Positions 41,157 to 50,331 of a stretch of DNA of 64,000 nt are shown here, one piece after another. The notes beneath the pieces are model-generated. The model made no database searches, was not told the origin of the DNA, and saw nothing but the letters and a program-made list of their open reading frames with translations. Each line of letters begins with the position of its first letter. The first letter of the stretch is position 1. Origin of the DNA: Pseudarthrobacter oxydans (lineage in GTDB: Bacteria > Actinomycetota > Actinomycetes > Actinomycetales > Micrococcaceae); the NCBI RefSeq assembly GCF_013314975.1, contig NZ_JABTYH010000025.1:1-64000 (forward strand), read 5' to 3'. Both the position numbers and the translations under genes were made by a program.

Positions 41157-41190
41157 GGCCGGTGGGGCCAAATGATTGGCCCCACCGGCC
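41157..41190 (-). terminator. Terminator of the clpP1-clpP2 operon
   Basis: A perfect 15-bp hairpin (GGCCGGTGGGGCCAA / TTGGCCCCACCGGCC, loop TGAT) lies 14 bases past the clpP2 stop. It is followed on the minus strand by TTTTCC, so it is a typical intrinsic terminator and gives clpX its own promoter. Confidence 0.9.
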
Positions 41191-41203
41191 CATTACTTTA
41201 CCG

Positions 41204-41863
41204 CTACCTGGTGATTGCTTGCGGTTTGATCTTGCGGGAATCCAGGACCTGGTCGATCAGGCCGTACGACTGGGCTTCCGCGGCCGTAAGGATCTTGTCG
41301 CGCTCGATGTCGTTGTTGACCTGCTCCGACGTCCGTCCGGAGTGGTGCGCCAGCGTGTCCTCAAGCCAGGAGCGCATGCGCATGACTTCGGCAGCCTGGA
41401 TTTCGAGGTCCGAGGCTTGGCCGCCCTGGCCGCCGGACAGGGCCGGCTGGTGGATCAGGACCCGGGCGTTGGGCAGGGCAAGGCGCTTGCCGGGAGTACC
41501 CGCCGCCAGCAGGACCGCCGCGGCGCTTGCGGCCTGGCCCAGGCACACCGTCTGGATCTCCGGGCGGATGTACTGCATGGTGTCGTAGATCGCCGTCATG
41601 GCGGTGAAGGAACCGCCCGGGGAGTTGATGTACAGGGTGATGTCGCGGTCCGGGTCTGTGGACTCAAGGACCAGCAGCTGGGCCATGACGTCATCGGCGG
41701 AGGCGTCATCCACCTGGACACCGAGGAAGATGATGCGGTCCTCAAAGAGCTTGGTGTACGGATCCTGGCGCTTGAAGCCGTACGGTGTGCGCTCTTCGAA
41801 CTGTGGCAGGACGTAGCGGCTGGTCGGTAGGTTGCCGGCAGTCGATCCGAAGTTGTAGGTCAT
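41204..41863 (-). CDS. clpP2: ATP-dependent Clp protease proteolytic subunit 2
   Basis: This is the second of two ClpP subunits, which in actinobacteria form a mixed ClpP1P2 tetradecamer. The catalytic residues are Ser113 (G-Q-A-A-S-A) and His138 (L-I-H-Q-P), with an Asp downstream. It begins M-T-Y-N-F-G with a 30-residue N-terminal segment including F-E-E-R-T-P-Y-G. It follows clpP1 by 38 bases. The 219-residue length is normal for ClpP2. Confidence 0.96.
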   Translation of the reverse strand: MTYNFGSTAGNLPTSRYVLPQFEERTPYGFKRQDPYTKLFEDRIIFLGVQVDDASADDVMAQLLVLESTDPDRDITLYINSPGGSFTAMTAIYDTMQYIRPEIQTVCLGQAASAAAVLLAAGTPGKRLALPNARVLIHQPALSGGQGGQASDLEIQAAEVMRMRSWLEDTLAHHSGRTSEQVNNDIERDKILTAAEAQSYGLIDQVLDSRKIKPQAITR

Positions 41864-41901
41864 TTTTTGGTGCTCCTGATCTAAGTGTTCTAAATGCCGG
41901 G

Positions 41902-42552
41902 TTACTTCTCGGATGCCGACTCGCCGGATGCTCCGTTGGCAGTTCCGCCGCCACCGGACACCGAACCGGCGTGCGCGGCAATCTTGTCGAAGAAACCGTA
42001 CTCAAGCGCTTCGGTTGCCGTGAACCACTTGTCACGGTCGTTGTCCTTGAGGATGGTTTCAACGGTCTGGCCGGTCTGCTCGGCAGTCAGCTCGGCCATG
42101 ACCTTCTTCATGTGCAGGATGAGCTCGGCCTGGATCTTGATGTCAGAGGCCGTGCCGCCAATGCCGCCCGACGGCTGGTGCATCAGGACGCGGGCATTCG
42201 GGGTGGCGTAGCGCTTGCCCTTGGTGCCCGACGAGAGCAGGAACTGCCCCATGGAGGCGGCGAGGCCGGTGGCAACGGTCACGACGTCGTTCGGGATGAA
42301 CTGCATGGTGTCGTAGATGGCCATGCCGGCAGTCACGGAGCCGCCCGGTGAGTTGATGTAAAGGTAGATGTCCTTTTCCGGGTTCTCCGCGGACAGGAGC
42401 AGCAGCTGCGAGCAGATGGCATTGGCGTTGTCGTCACGCACCTCTGAGCCGAGCCAGATGATCCGCTCCTTGAGGAGCCGGTTGTAGATGTAGTTGTCCT
42501 GGGCTGCAGGATCGACAGTCGCCATCCGGGGGGACTCTGGGTGCTGTGACAT
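41902..42552 (-). CDS. clpP1: ATP-dependent Clp protease proteolytic subunit 1
   Basis: This is the first subunit of the ClpP1P2 protease. The catalytic residues are Ser100 (L-A-A-S-M-G) and His125 (L-M-H-Q-P), with Asp expected near 176. ATG 42552 is supported by GAGAGG upstream; an in-frame start at 42621 only reads into the promoter. The C-terminus has a Gly/Ser-rich tail. A ClgR-type operator lies about 100 bases upstream, indicating control by the ClgR protease regulator. clpP1 and clpP2 share one promoter and terminator. Confidence 0.96.
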   Translation of the reverse strand: MSQHPESPRMATVDPAAQDNYIYNRLLKERIIWLGSEVRDDNANAICSQLLLLSAENPEKDIYLYINSPGGSVTAGMAIYDTMQFIPNDVVTVATGLAASMGQFLLSSGTKGKRYATPNARVLMHQPSGGIGGTASDIKIQAELILHMKKVMAELTAEQTGQTVETILKDNDRDKWFTATEALEYGFFDKIAAHAGSVSGGGGTANGASGESASEK

Positions 42553-42648
42553 GTGTACTAACCTCTCGCTGGTGACGGTGACATCACTGAAAATCACTAC
42601 TTGGACACTAACCGGTTTCACCGGCGTTTTGTTCGCACATCCGCGGCT

Positions 42649-42662
42649 GTTCGCTGACGGCG
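42649..42662. promoter_or_regulatory. ClgR-type operator upstream of clpP1
   Basis: The sequence GTTCGC-TGACG-GCG matches the Streptomyces ClgR site pattern GTTCGC-N5-GCG. It lies about 97 bases upstream of the clpP1 start in the gap after tig, where a ClgR-activated promoter would be expected. A second partial GTTCGC begins at 42631. Confidence 0.65.
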
Positions 42663-42705
42663 CACGATCGGCCGGGCAGGTCCGGCAGCGCCGGATCTTA
42701 ACGCA

Positions 42706-42739
42706 AAGGGCCCCCGGATCGGGTGATCCGGGGGCCCTT
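42706..42739 (-). terminator. Terminator of tig
   Basis: A 15-bp hairpin (AAGGGCCCCCGGATC / GATCCGGGGGCCCTT) lies 20 bases past the tig stop and is followed on the minus strand by TTGCGTT. It separates tig from the clpP1 promoter region. Confidence 0.85.
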
Positions 42740-42758
42740 CGGCGGCGCGTCCTGAAGC

Positions 42759-44138
42759 CTAGGCCTTGGCCTCTGCCTTGTCGTCGTCAGCGGCGGTCTC
42801 TTCGGTTTCCGCTTCCACAGCCTCGGCTGCCGGAGCTTCCTCTTCGCCGCCGGGGCGCACGAAGTCGCTGAGGTCGACAGCCTTGCCTTCGGTGTCGGTG
42901 ACCTCGGCCTGGCCGAGGACAACAGCCAGCGCCTTGCGGCGGCGGACCTCGGAGACCATCATGGGCACCTGGCCGCTCTGGTCGATGATCTGGGCGAACT
43001 GGTTCGGGTCCATGCCGTACTGGCTTGCCGTGGTGACGATGTAGTCAATCAGCTCGTTCTGGCTGACGTTGACTTCTTCCTTCTCGGCAATGGCGTCGAG
43101 GATGATCTCGTTCTGGAAGGCACGGGCCGTGTTGGCGCGGACCTCTTCGCGGTGCTCCTCGGTGTCGTGCTCGCCTTCACCGTGTCCGTTGCCCTCCTTG
43201 AAGTGGGCCTCGAGCTGCTCTTCAACCACGGAATCCGGAACCGGAACCTCGACGAGCTCAACGAGCTTGTCCAGGACCTTGTCGCGGGCCTCAACGCCCT
43301 GCTCCACTACCTTGGAGTCGGCGGCCTGCTTGGCGAGGTCCTCGCGGAGTTCGGCCAGGGTGTCGAACTCGGAGGCGAGCTGGGCGAAGTCGTCGTTTGC
43401 CTCGGGGAGTTCGCGCTCCTTGACGGCCTTCACAACGACCTTGACCTGGGCCTCTTCGCCGGCGTGGTCACCGCCCACCAGGGTGGTGTTGAAGATGGCG
43501 TCCTCATCGGCGCTGAGGCCGGTAACGGCTTCGTCGAGTCCGTCGAGCATGGTGCCGGCACCAACCTGGTAGGACAGGCCGGCAGCGGAGTCAACCTCTT
43601 CGCCGTCGATGGTGGCGGTGATGTCGATGGTGAGGAAGTCACCATCGGCAGCGGGGCGCTCGACCGACTTGAGCGTGCCGAAGCGGCCGCGCAGTTCGTC
43701 GAGGGCCTTGTCCACGTCCTCTTCGGACGACTCGGCAGCTGCAACCTCAACCTTGATGCCGGCGTAGTCCGGGAGTTCGATCTCGGGGCGGACATCCACC
43801 TCGGCAGCGAACTTCAGGCCGCCGTCGGTAGCCGACGGGTCCGGAACCTCGGTGATCTCAACCTCGGGACGGCTCAGGGGACGGATGCCGGATTCCTGCA
43901 CGGCAGCCTGGTACCAGCCGTTGAGGCCTTCGTTGATGGCAGTCTCCAGGACGTAGCCGCGGCCGACGCGCTGGTCGATGAGCTTTGCCGGTACCTTGCC
44001 CTTACGGAAGCCAGGGACCTGGATCTGCGAAGCAACGGTCTTGTAGGCCGAGTCGATGCTGGGCTTCAATTCCTCAAAGGGGACCTCAACATTGAGCTTG
44101 ACCCGCGTGGGGGTGAGGTTCTCGACAGCGCTCTTCAC
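42759..44138 (-). CDS. tig: Trigger factor
   Basis: Tig is the ribosome-associated chaperone with peptidyl-prolyl isomerase activity. The N-terminal ribosome-binding domain ends with the signature G-F-R-K-G-K-V-P near residues 44-51, and the FKBP-like PPIase domain lies about 155-245. A C-terminal substrate-binding arm follows, with an acidic Glu/Ala tail. At 459 residues it is the usual length. It is upstream of clpP1, clpP2 and clpX, the conserved tig-clp order. Confidence 0.96.
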   Translation of the reverse strand: MKSAVENLTPTRVKLNVEVPFEELKPSIDSAYKTVASQIQVPGFRKGKVPAKLIDQRVGRGYVLETAINEGLNGWYQAAVQESGIRPLSRPEVEITEVPDPSATDGGLKFAAEVDVRPEIELPDYAGIKVEVAAAESSEEDVDKALDELRGRFGTLKSVERPAADGDFLTIDITATIDGEEVDSAAGLSYQVGAGTMLDGLDEAVTGLSADEDAIFNTTLVGGDHAGEEAQVKVVVKAVKERELPEANDDFAQLASEFDTLAELREDLAKQAADSKVVEQGVEARDKVLDKLVELVEVPVPDSVVEEQLEAHFKEGNGHGEGEHDTEEHREEVRANTARAFQNEIILDAIAEKEEVNVSQNELIDYIVTTASQYGMDPNQFAQIIDQSGQVPMMVSEVRRRKALAVVLGQAEVTDTEGKAVDLSDFVRPGGEEEAPAAEAVEAETEETAADDDKAEAKA

Positions 44139-44220
44139 GGTCTAAGTACTCCTGGGTTTGTGGGATGGGTTTCTGCAAACGCAATGTTTTTGTCCAGGCC
44201 AACAGGTCCGGGCCGCAGAG

Positions 44221-44295
44221 TCGGGGTGACAGGATTTGAACCTGCGACTTCCTGCTCCCAAAGCAGGCGCTCTAGCCAAGCTGAGCTACACCCCG
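44221..44295 (-). tRNA. tRNA-Pro(TGG)
   Basis: A cloverleaf of 75 bases with acceptor CGGGGTG / CACCCCG and anticodon arm CCTGC-TTTGGGA-GCAGG, giving anticodon TGG. CCA is not encoded (a C follows the discriminator A). It lies just upstream of tig, transcribed leftward. Confidence 0.95.
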
Positions 44296-44437
44296 TAAGT
44301 GCACAGGCAAGTCTACGGTCATACGCGGCGAGTTTGCACATTTGACACGTAGGCCATGGATTAGGTTTAGTTGTATCCGGCTTGAACAGCCAGCCCGAAG
44401 TCGCAGGCCTGCTAATGTTGCAGATGCAGCTTCTTCC

Positions 44438-44511
44438 GGGGACGTAGCTTAATGGTAAAGCCTCAGTCTTCCAAACTGATTACGCGGGTTCGATTCCCGT
44501 CGTCCCCTCCA
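44438..44511 (+). tRNA. tRNA-Gly(TCC)
   Basis: A cloverleaf with acceptor GGGGACG / CGTCCCC and anticodon arm TCAGT-CTTCCAA-ACTGA, giving TCC. The CCA end is encoded at 44509-44511, unlike the tRNA-Ala and tRNA-Pro genes in this window. It is read rightward. Confidence 0.95.
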
Positions 44512-44517
44512 GAAACG

Positions 44518-44545
44518 AAGGCCCCTCAGTTGAGGGGCCTTTTTT
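44518..44545 (+). terminator. Terminator of tRNA-Gly
   Basis: An 11-bp hairpin AAGGCCCCTCA / TGAGGGGCCTT followed by a run of T residues begins 7 bases after the tRNA-Gly CCA. Confidence 0.9.
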
Positions 44546-44575
44546 CATGTCCGACCAAGGATGCCGGCACCGAAT

Positions 44576-45511
44576 TCAGGCCTGGCAGGACGGGCACCAG
44601 TACAGCCTGCGGCCCACCAGGTCTGCGGCCAGCACCGTGGTGCGGCAGACCCGGCAGGGCAATCCGTCACGCTTGTACACAAAATGCGCGTTGCCCCGGG
44701 CGGGAAAGGAACTGCTTTTCAGTGCGGCGGCTTCGGCTGCGGGTTTGGCCTTCTTGCCGTTTGCCGTCCAGTAGCGGGGCGTCGTGGTGATGATCCTGCC
44801 GTCGGCGACGCCGTCGTTCATCACGGAGACGACGTCGCGCCAGAGCTTCCGTGCCTCGCTGTCCGCGAGGTTGCTGCCCGGTAGCCAGGGGTCGAGCCGC
44901 CGCCGGAACAGGACCTCCGCCCGGTAGACGTTGCCCACGCCGGCGATGATCTTTTGGTCCATCAGGAGCGCGGCCACGGGTGCCTTGCGGCCCTGGAGGT
45001 TGGCGGCGAACCGCCCGGCGTCGCCCCGGCGGTTGACCAGCGGATCCGGCCCCAGCCGCGCCCGCACCAGGTCGGTCTCGGCCAGGGTGATGGCTTCGCA
45101 CGTGGTGGCACCCCGGAGATCGGCCCAGCCGTTCGAGGCGGCCAGCCTGACACGCACGGCACCCACCGGCGCCGGCGGTCCTGAATAGGCGTCGTCGTCG
45201 TTTCCGTCCGCGAAAGACTCCTGCTCCCCCACGCGGCGCGGCGCACCGATGCTGGAAGATCCGTTGAAAGTGCTGTCGCCGCCGAAGCTCCAGGCCCCGT
45301 ACAGCCCGAGGTGCACGTGCAGCACCAGGGCGTTGTCGAAGTGCAGGAAGAGGTGCTTGCCGTGCGCTTCGGCCGCGAGCAGCGTGTGCCCGTCCAGCAG
45401 CGCGGCCCCTGCGCTGAACCTGCCCTGCGGACTGGACACACTGAGCCGCCGGCCGCCGAAGACGTCCCCGAACTGCCGCGCCAGCCTGCGGACGGAATGC
45501 CCTTCAGGCAC
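44576..45511 (-). CDS. Nei/Fpg-family DNA glycosylase
   Basis: This 311-residue base-excision repair glycosylase/lyase keeps the N-terminal P-E-G-H-S after the starter residue, with Pro2 as the catalytic amine and Glu3 as catalytic acid. The C-terminal zinc finger has paired Cys (C-R-V-C near residues 283-286 and C-P-S-C near 306-309). The H after P-E-G points to Nei2-type endonuclease VIII rather than Fpg (usually P-E-L). GTG 45511 overlaps the rpiB stop by one base. It probably removes oxidised pyrimidines or related lesions. Confidence 0.9.
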   Translation of the reverse strand: MPEGHSVRRLARQFGDVFGGRRLSVSSPQGRFSAGAALLDGHTLLAAEAHGKHLFLHFDNALVLHVHLGLYGAWSFGGDSTFNGSSSIGAPRRVGEQESFADGNDDDAYSGPPAPVGAVRVRLAASNGWADLRGATTCEAITLAETDLVRARLGPDPLVNRRGDAGRFAANLQGRKAPVAALLMDQKIIAGVGNVYRAEVLFRRRLDPWLPGSNLADSEARKLWRDVVSVMNDGVADGRIITTTPRYWTANGKKAKPAAEAAALKSSSFPARGNAHFVYKRDGLPCRVCRTTVLAADLVGRRLYWCPSCQA

Positions 45512-46005
45512 TACTCGATGACCTCGCCGGTTGATTCGTAAGCGGCGATCTTGCCGATGCGGCGGACGTGCCGTTCGTCGTTGCTGAAAGGCTCGCTCAG
45601 GAAGGCTTCGATGAGCGCGGTGGCCTCCTCCACGGTGTGCTGGCGGCCGCCGACGGCAACAACATTGGCATCGTTGTGCTCGCGCGCCAGGACGGCGGTG
45701 GAGTGGTTCCAGGCCAGGGCGGCACGGACACCTTTGACCTTGTTGGCGGCAATCTGCTCACCGTTGCCGGAACCGCCCAGCACGATGCCCAGGGCGTGGA
45801 CCCCTGCCTGCTGGTCCGCAACTACTGCAAGGGCTGCGTTGATGCAGAACGACGGGTAGTCGTCCTGTGCGTCGTAGACCTTGGGACCGTGGTCCACCAC
45901 CTCGTATCCCTTGGCGGACAGGTGCTGCACCAGGTGGGCGCTGAGCTCCATGCCTGCGTGGTCGGTGGCGATGTGGACCCGCGGGAAGGCAGGGGAAGAA
46001 GTCAC
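45511..46005 (-). CDS. rpiB: Ribose-5-phosphate isomerase B
   Basis: RpiB interconverts ribose-5-phosphate and ribulose-5-phosphate in the pentose phosphate pathway. It starts with I-A-T-D-H-A-G at residues 12-18 and contains G-S-G-N-G-E-Q-I-A-A-N-K near 78-89. The Glu in that motif takes the position of the catalytic Cys of E. coli RpiB, as in the M. tuberculosis enzyme. The 164-residue length is normal. It overlaps the glycosylase gene by one base. Confidence 0.93.
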   Translation of the reverse strand: MTSSPAFPRVHIATDHAGMELSAHLVQHLSAKGYEVVDHGPKVYDAQDDYPSFCINAALAVVADQQAGVHALGIVLGGSGNGEQIAANKVKGVRAALAWNHSTAVLAREHNDANVVAVGGRQHTVEEATALIEAFLSEPFSNDERHVRRIGKIAAYESTGEVIE

Positions 46006-46085
46006 GAGCAGAATCCGTTCGGTTGGGGCGCCGGCAGCCGGCCGGGACGGCGCAGGCCAGGGTCAGGACAACAGGGTCAAGGATA

Positions 46086-47105
46086 CTAGGACTCCGGCTG
46101 CGCGGCCGGTGGCTGCCCGCCGCCTCCGCGGCGTGCCCTTGCCGCCACACGGGTCAAGACTTCAGCCAGCCTTGCAGCGGACGCGGGGCTGCCGCCGCTC
46201 ACCGCGAGGCGCTGGCCGTCAGTTTTGCTGACGACGACGGCGGGGCCGCTGCTGACGAGCATGGCTGAGGTCCCGCCGTGGTGCCGGTAGCCCCACCCGC
46301 CATAGTCTGCCGCCTTCACATCCGCCGCGGTGGCGCCGGAGATGGCTCCCGCCGGCACGTTCATGACCGGCACGATGCCGGCCAGGAGGACCTTCAGGCC
46401 CTGGCGGTCGGCTTTGATCCGAGCGAACAGGAAGGCGGCGCCCACCACGGCGAGGAGCACCAGGAGCATTCCAAGCCAGGGGACGGCGACCGTGATCAGC
46501 GCGGAGGGGAACAGCGACGCTACGGCGATCATGATGAAGACCGAGCTGCGGGCGTGCACCCAGAGGCGGATGCTGTCCTTCGCCAGGTCCGGGTCCGCTT
46601 CCCTGGCGAGGGCGAGCTGGAGCGCACGGTCATCGTCGAGCGACCACTGCTGGTCGGCCTTGAAAACGAAGGCGATGATGACGCCTAGCGACAAGGCCGC
46701 ACCGCTTCCGAGGGCGAGGACCGTCATGTCCACATGGGATTCCCTGGCGTCTGCCGACCCTGCCTGCCCCACTAGGCCGGCCGCGACGACGCTGGTGACA
46801 AAAAGGCTGAGGAACATTCCGGCACCCATCATGATCCGGCGCATGATGGCAGGCCTGTTGAGCGTCACGGCCTGGGAGAGGACCAGCCAGCCCGCCGCCA
46901 CGATCGCCGCCGCCCCTACACCCACATAGGTGCCGAAGGGAGCGAAGGCCGCGCCGCCGTCGTTCGTCCACCGGATGGCGAGCGGCTCGGGGAGGTCCGG
47001 CCGGATCAAAAAGGCGCACACCACAAAACCGGCGGCAAGGACCACCGGAAACCCTGCGGCGAACCGCAGCGCCCTGGCGTCCACCGAATCCATAAGCTTG
47101 CCCAT
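46086..47105 (-). CDS. DUF1648 membrane protein
   Basis: The 339-residue protein has an N-terminal DUF1648-like region with a hydrophobic segment and L-P-E-P-L-A-I-R-W-T-N-D-G-G, followed by four to five further membrane segments. A soluble C-terminal domain of about 120 residues with a Gly-rich tail ends it. DUF1648 proteins are often sensors or accessory membrane proteins near transporters, but no function is assigned here. It is divergent from pepN, with about 160 bases between starts. Confidence 0.72.
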   Translation of the reverse strand: MGKLMDSVDARALRFAAGFPVVLAAGFVVCAFLIRPDLPEPLAIRWTNDGGAAFAPFGTYVGVGAAAIVAAGWLVLSQAVTLNRPAIMRRIMMGAGMFLSLFVTSVVAAGLVGQAGSADARESHVDMTVLALGSGAALSLGVIIAFVFKADQQWSLDDDRALQLALAREADPDLAKDSIRLWVHARSSVFIMIAVASLFPSALITVAVPWLGMLLVLLAVVGAAFLFARIKADRQGLKVLLAGIVPVMNVPAGAISGATAADVKAADYGGWGYRHHGGTSAMLVSSGPAVVVSKTDGQRLAVSGGSPASAARLAEVLTRVAARARRGGGGQPPAAQPES

Positions 47106-47263
47106 GATCCAACGCTACTCCGGCCGCAGGCACCTGGCGTCCTGCCCCTTTCTCCGTCCGCTGTGAGCCGCGCTACGTTTCCGGCGCTGAAGGAATGCAA
47201 GAATGAGCAGTGCCGCCGCTGGGCACCGCCAGCTGCGCAGACGCAATCTTTCTGGAGGTCCCT

Positions 47264-49840
47264 GTGCCAGGTATGAATCTCACGCGAGTTGAAGCCACTG
47301 AACGTGCCAAGCTGATTTCCGTCGAGTCCTACGAGGTCAGCCTGGACCTGACCCGCGGCGCAGACGTTTTCGGCAGCACCACCACCGTGAAGTTCAGCGC
47401 CAGGCCCGGGTCCTCCACTTTCATTGACGCCGTCACCTCCGCCGTCCACAGCGTCACCCTGAACGGCAGGAGCCTGGATCCGGCCGCCGTGGCCGACGGC
47501 GTCAGGATCCAGCTGCCGGAGCTCGCGGACCAGAACGAGCTCACCGTCGTGGCCGATGCACCCTACATGAACACCGGTGAGGGCCTGCACCGCTTCGTGG
47601 ACCCGGTGGACAACGAGGTCTACGTATACACGCAGTTCGAAGTTCCGGATTCGCGCCGGATGTTCGCCGTGTTCGAACAGCCCGACCTGAAGGCGGCGTT
47701 CACCTTCACGGTCACCGCGCCCTCGCACTGGGACGTCATCTCCAACTCCCCAACGCCCGCACCCCAGGAGGCCACGCCCGGGGACGACGGCGGCGCCCGT
47801 TCCGTATGGTCCTTCTCCCCCACGCCGAGGCTGTCCTCCTACGTCACGGCACTGATTGCCGGCCCCTACCAGTCCGTGCGCAGCGAAGTGGTGAGCTCCG
47901 ACGGGCGGACCATTCCGCTGGGTGTCTTCGCCCGGAAGTCGCTGATGCAGTACCTGGACGCCGACAACATCTTCGAGCTCACCCGACAGGGCTTTGCATT
48001 CTTCGAGGCACAGTTCGGCTGCCCCTACCCGTTCGAGAAGTACGACCAGCTGTTTGTTCCGGAGTTCAACGCCGGCGCCATGGAAAATGCCGGGGCGGTC
48101 ACCATCCTGGAGGGCTACGTCTTCCGCAGCAAGGTCACGGAAGCCCAGATCGAACGCCGTGCCATCACGGTGCTCCACGAACTCGCGCACATGTGGTTCG
48201 GGGACCTGGTGACCATGCGCTGGTGGAACGACCTGTGGCTGAACGAATCCTTTGCCGAATACATGTCCCACCTCGCGGCGGTGGAGGCGACGTCCTTCAC
48301 CAGCGCGTGGACCACCTTCGCCTCAGTGGAGAAGTCCTGGGCCTACCGCCAGGACCAGCTGCCCACCACGCACCCGATCTTTGCCGAGATCAACGACCTG
48401 CAGGACGTCGAGGTCAACTTCGACGGCATCACCTACGCCAAGGGCGCCTCCGTCCTCCGCCAGCTGGTGGCATGGGTGGGCCCGGAACAGTTCATGGCCG
48501 GCGTGCGTGAGTACTTTGCCAAGCATTCCTGGCAGAACACGGAGCTGAGCGACCTCCTGGTGGAACTGGAGAAGGCCAGCGGCCGCGACCTTGACGACTG
48601 GGGCCGGCAGTGGCTGGAAACCTCCGGCGTGAACACCCTCAAGCCGGAGCTTGAAGTGGACGGCGACGGCGTGCTCACGTCCTTTGCGATTGTCCAGTCT
48701 GCCGTTGACGAGTGGCCCACGATCCGGCCGCACCGCCTGGCGGTGGGCTTCTACAACCTCAACGGGTCCGGCAAGCTTGAGCGGGTGCACCGCGAGGAGC
48801 TGGATGTCGACGGCGGACGCACCGAGGTACCCGGGCTGGTGGGGCTTGCCCGGCCGGACCTGATCCTGGTCAACGATGACGACCTCGCCTACGCCAAGGT
48901 CCGGCTGGACGAAAAATCCCTGGCAACGGCCACGGCCCACCTGAAGGACTTCAGCGAGAGCCTGCCGCGGACCCTTGTCTGGAACTCGGCCTGGGACGCC
49001 GCCCGCGACGGCGAGACGCCGGCGCGGCGGTACGTTGACCTGGTCCTCGCCAACGTGGCGGCAGAGTCTGATTCCTCGGTGATCCTGGTCCAGCTCCGCC
49101 AGCTGGCCACAACCCTGAACTTCTACGTTGCGGAGAAGCACCGCGAGGCCACCGCGGTGGCAGCCGCGGACCGGCTGTGGAACCTGGCGTCCGGAGTGGC
49201 CGGCGGATCCGACGCGCAGCTCCAGTTCGTCAAGTCCTTCGCGCTGCTGGCCCGCAGCGAGTCCCAGCTGGACAGGGTGGCGGGGCTCCTGGACGGTTCA
49301 GCCACCCTGGAGGGGCTGGCCGTGGACCAGGACCTGCGCTGGGAGCTGGTGGCCTCCCTGGTGGCCGGCGGACGCCTCGGCCAGGACGGCATTGATGCCG
49401 AACTCCAGCGCGACAACACCTCCAGCGGCCAGAATGCCGCGGCCCTCGCCAAGGCTGCCATCCCCACCCCCGAAGCCAAGGCAGCGGCCTGGGACTCCAT
49501 CGTGGTCAGGGGCGACCTCTCCAACGCGCTCCAGGGTTCGGCGGTCACCGGCTTCATGCGGGTCCTGGACCGCACCCTGCTGGAGCCGTACGCGGAGAAA
49601 TACTTCGAGGCGGTACCGGGCATCGTCGAAACCCGCACCCACGCACTGGCCCAGCAGATCGTCGTCGGACTCTACCCGGCCCTGCTGACCACCCAGGCGA
49701 CCGTTGACCGCACGGACGGCTTCCTGGCCGCGCTTCCGCCGGCAAGCGCCGCGCTGCGGCGCATGATGCTGGAAAACCGCGACGGCGTTGCCCGGGCACT
49801 GCGCGCCCGCGCGGCTGATGTCCTCCCGGGCGAGGCATAG
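47264..49840 (+). CDS. pepN: Aminopeptidase N
   Basis: This M1-family zinc aminopeptidase has 858 residues. The substrate-binding G-A-M-E-N lies near 271-275, and the zinc motif H-E-L-A-H near 305-309, followed by N-E-S-F-A-E-Y with the second zinc-binding Glu near 328. GTG 47264 is used: GGAGG ends 4-5 bases upstream, whereas an in-frame start at 47210 has no site. It removes N-terminal residues from peptides in the cytoplasm (no signal peptide). An OsmC gene follows 9 bases after its stop. Confidence 0.96.
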   Translation: MPGMNLTRVEATERAKLISVESYEVSLDLTRGADVFGSTTTVKFSARPGSSTFIDAVTSAVHSVTLNGRSLDPAAVADGVRIQLPELADQNELTVVADAPYMNTGEGLHRFVDPVDNEVYVYTQFEVPDSRRMFAVFEQPDLKAAFTFTVTAPSHWDVISNSPTPAPQEATPGDDGGARSVWSFSPTPRLSSYVTALIAGPYQSVRSEVVSSDGRTIPLGVFARKSLMQYLDADNIFELTRQGFAFFEAQFGCPYPFEKYDQLFVPEFNAGAMENAGAVTILEGYVFRSKVTEAQIERRAITVLHELAHMWFGDLVTMRWWNDLWLNESFAEYMSHLAAVEATSFTSAWTTFASVEKSWAYRQDQLPTTHPIFAEINDLQDVEVNFDGITYAKGASVLRQLVAWVGPEQFMAGVREYFAKHSWQNTELSDLLVELEKASGRDLDDWGRQWLETSGVNTLKPELEVDGDGVLTSFAIVQSAVDEWPTIRPHRLAVGFYNLNGSGKLERVHREELDVDGGRTEVPGLVGLARPDLILVNDDDLAYAKVRLDEKSLATATAHLKDFSESLPRTLVWNSAWDAARDGETPARRYVDLVLANVAAESDSSVILVQLRQLATTLNFYVAEKHREATAVAAADRLWNLASGVAGGSDAQLQFVKSFALLARSESQLDRVAGLLDGSATLEGLAVDQDLRWELVASLVAGGRLGQDGIDAELQRDNTSSGQNAAALAKAAIPTPEAKAAAWDSIVVRGDLSNALQGSAVTGFMRVLDRTLLEPYAEKYFEAVPGIVETRTHALAQQIVVGLYPALLTTQATVDRTDGFLAALPPASAALRRMMLENRDGVARALRARAADVLPGEA

Positions 49841-49849
49841 GAGGCCGGG

Positions 49850-50323
49850 ATGGGACTCAGTGAGCACCGGTATGGGCTGACCGTCCAGTGGACGGGCAAT
49901 TCGGGTGAGGGGACCTCGTCCTACCGGGGCTATTCCCGGGACCACGACATCCTGATTCCCGGGCTGCCGGTCCTGAAGGGCTCAGCGGACCCCACGTTTC
50001 ACGGGGACAAGGCACGCTACAACCCGGAGCAGCTGCTCCTGGCGGCCCTGGCCCAGTGCCATATGCTTTCCTACCTGCACGTGGCCGTGAAGCACGGCGT
50101 GGTGGTCACGGCCTACCGCGACGAGGCGTCGGGGATGCTGAAGCTGAACCGGGACGGCAGCGGCCAGTTTGAGAGTGTGACGCTGCGCCCGACGGTTACG
50201 GTGGCGGATCCGGCACATGCGGAGCTGGCCGGCCGGCTGCACCATGAGGCGAACCAGGTGTGCTTCATTGCCCGCAGCGTGAACTTCCCGGTGGGACATG
50301 AACCGGTGACGCTAACGGCCTGA
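49850..50323 (+). CDS. OsmC family peroxide-resistance-type protein
   Basis: The 157-residue protein has the OsmC/Ohr fold pattern with two redox Cys: C70 in A-Q-C-H-M-L-S-Y-L and C138 in Q-V-C-F-I-A-R-S. These Cys reduce organic peroxides in Ohr/OsmC proteins. GGAGG precedes ATG 49850 closely, and it is co-directional with pepN, 9 bases after that stop. Which OsmC subgroup it belongs to is not settled here. Confidence 0.87.
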   Translation: MGLSEHRYGLTVQWTGNSGEGTSSYRGYSRDHDILIPGLPVLKGSADPTFHGDKARYNPEQLLLAALAQCHMLSYLHVAVKHGVVVTAYRDEASGMLKLNRDGSGQFESVTLRPTVTVADPAHAELAGRLHHEANQVCFIARSVNFPVGHEPVTLTA

Positions 50324-50331
50324 CGGTGGAC

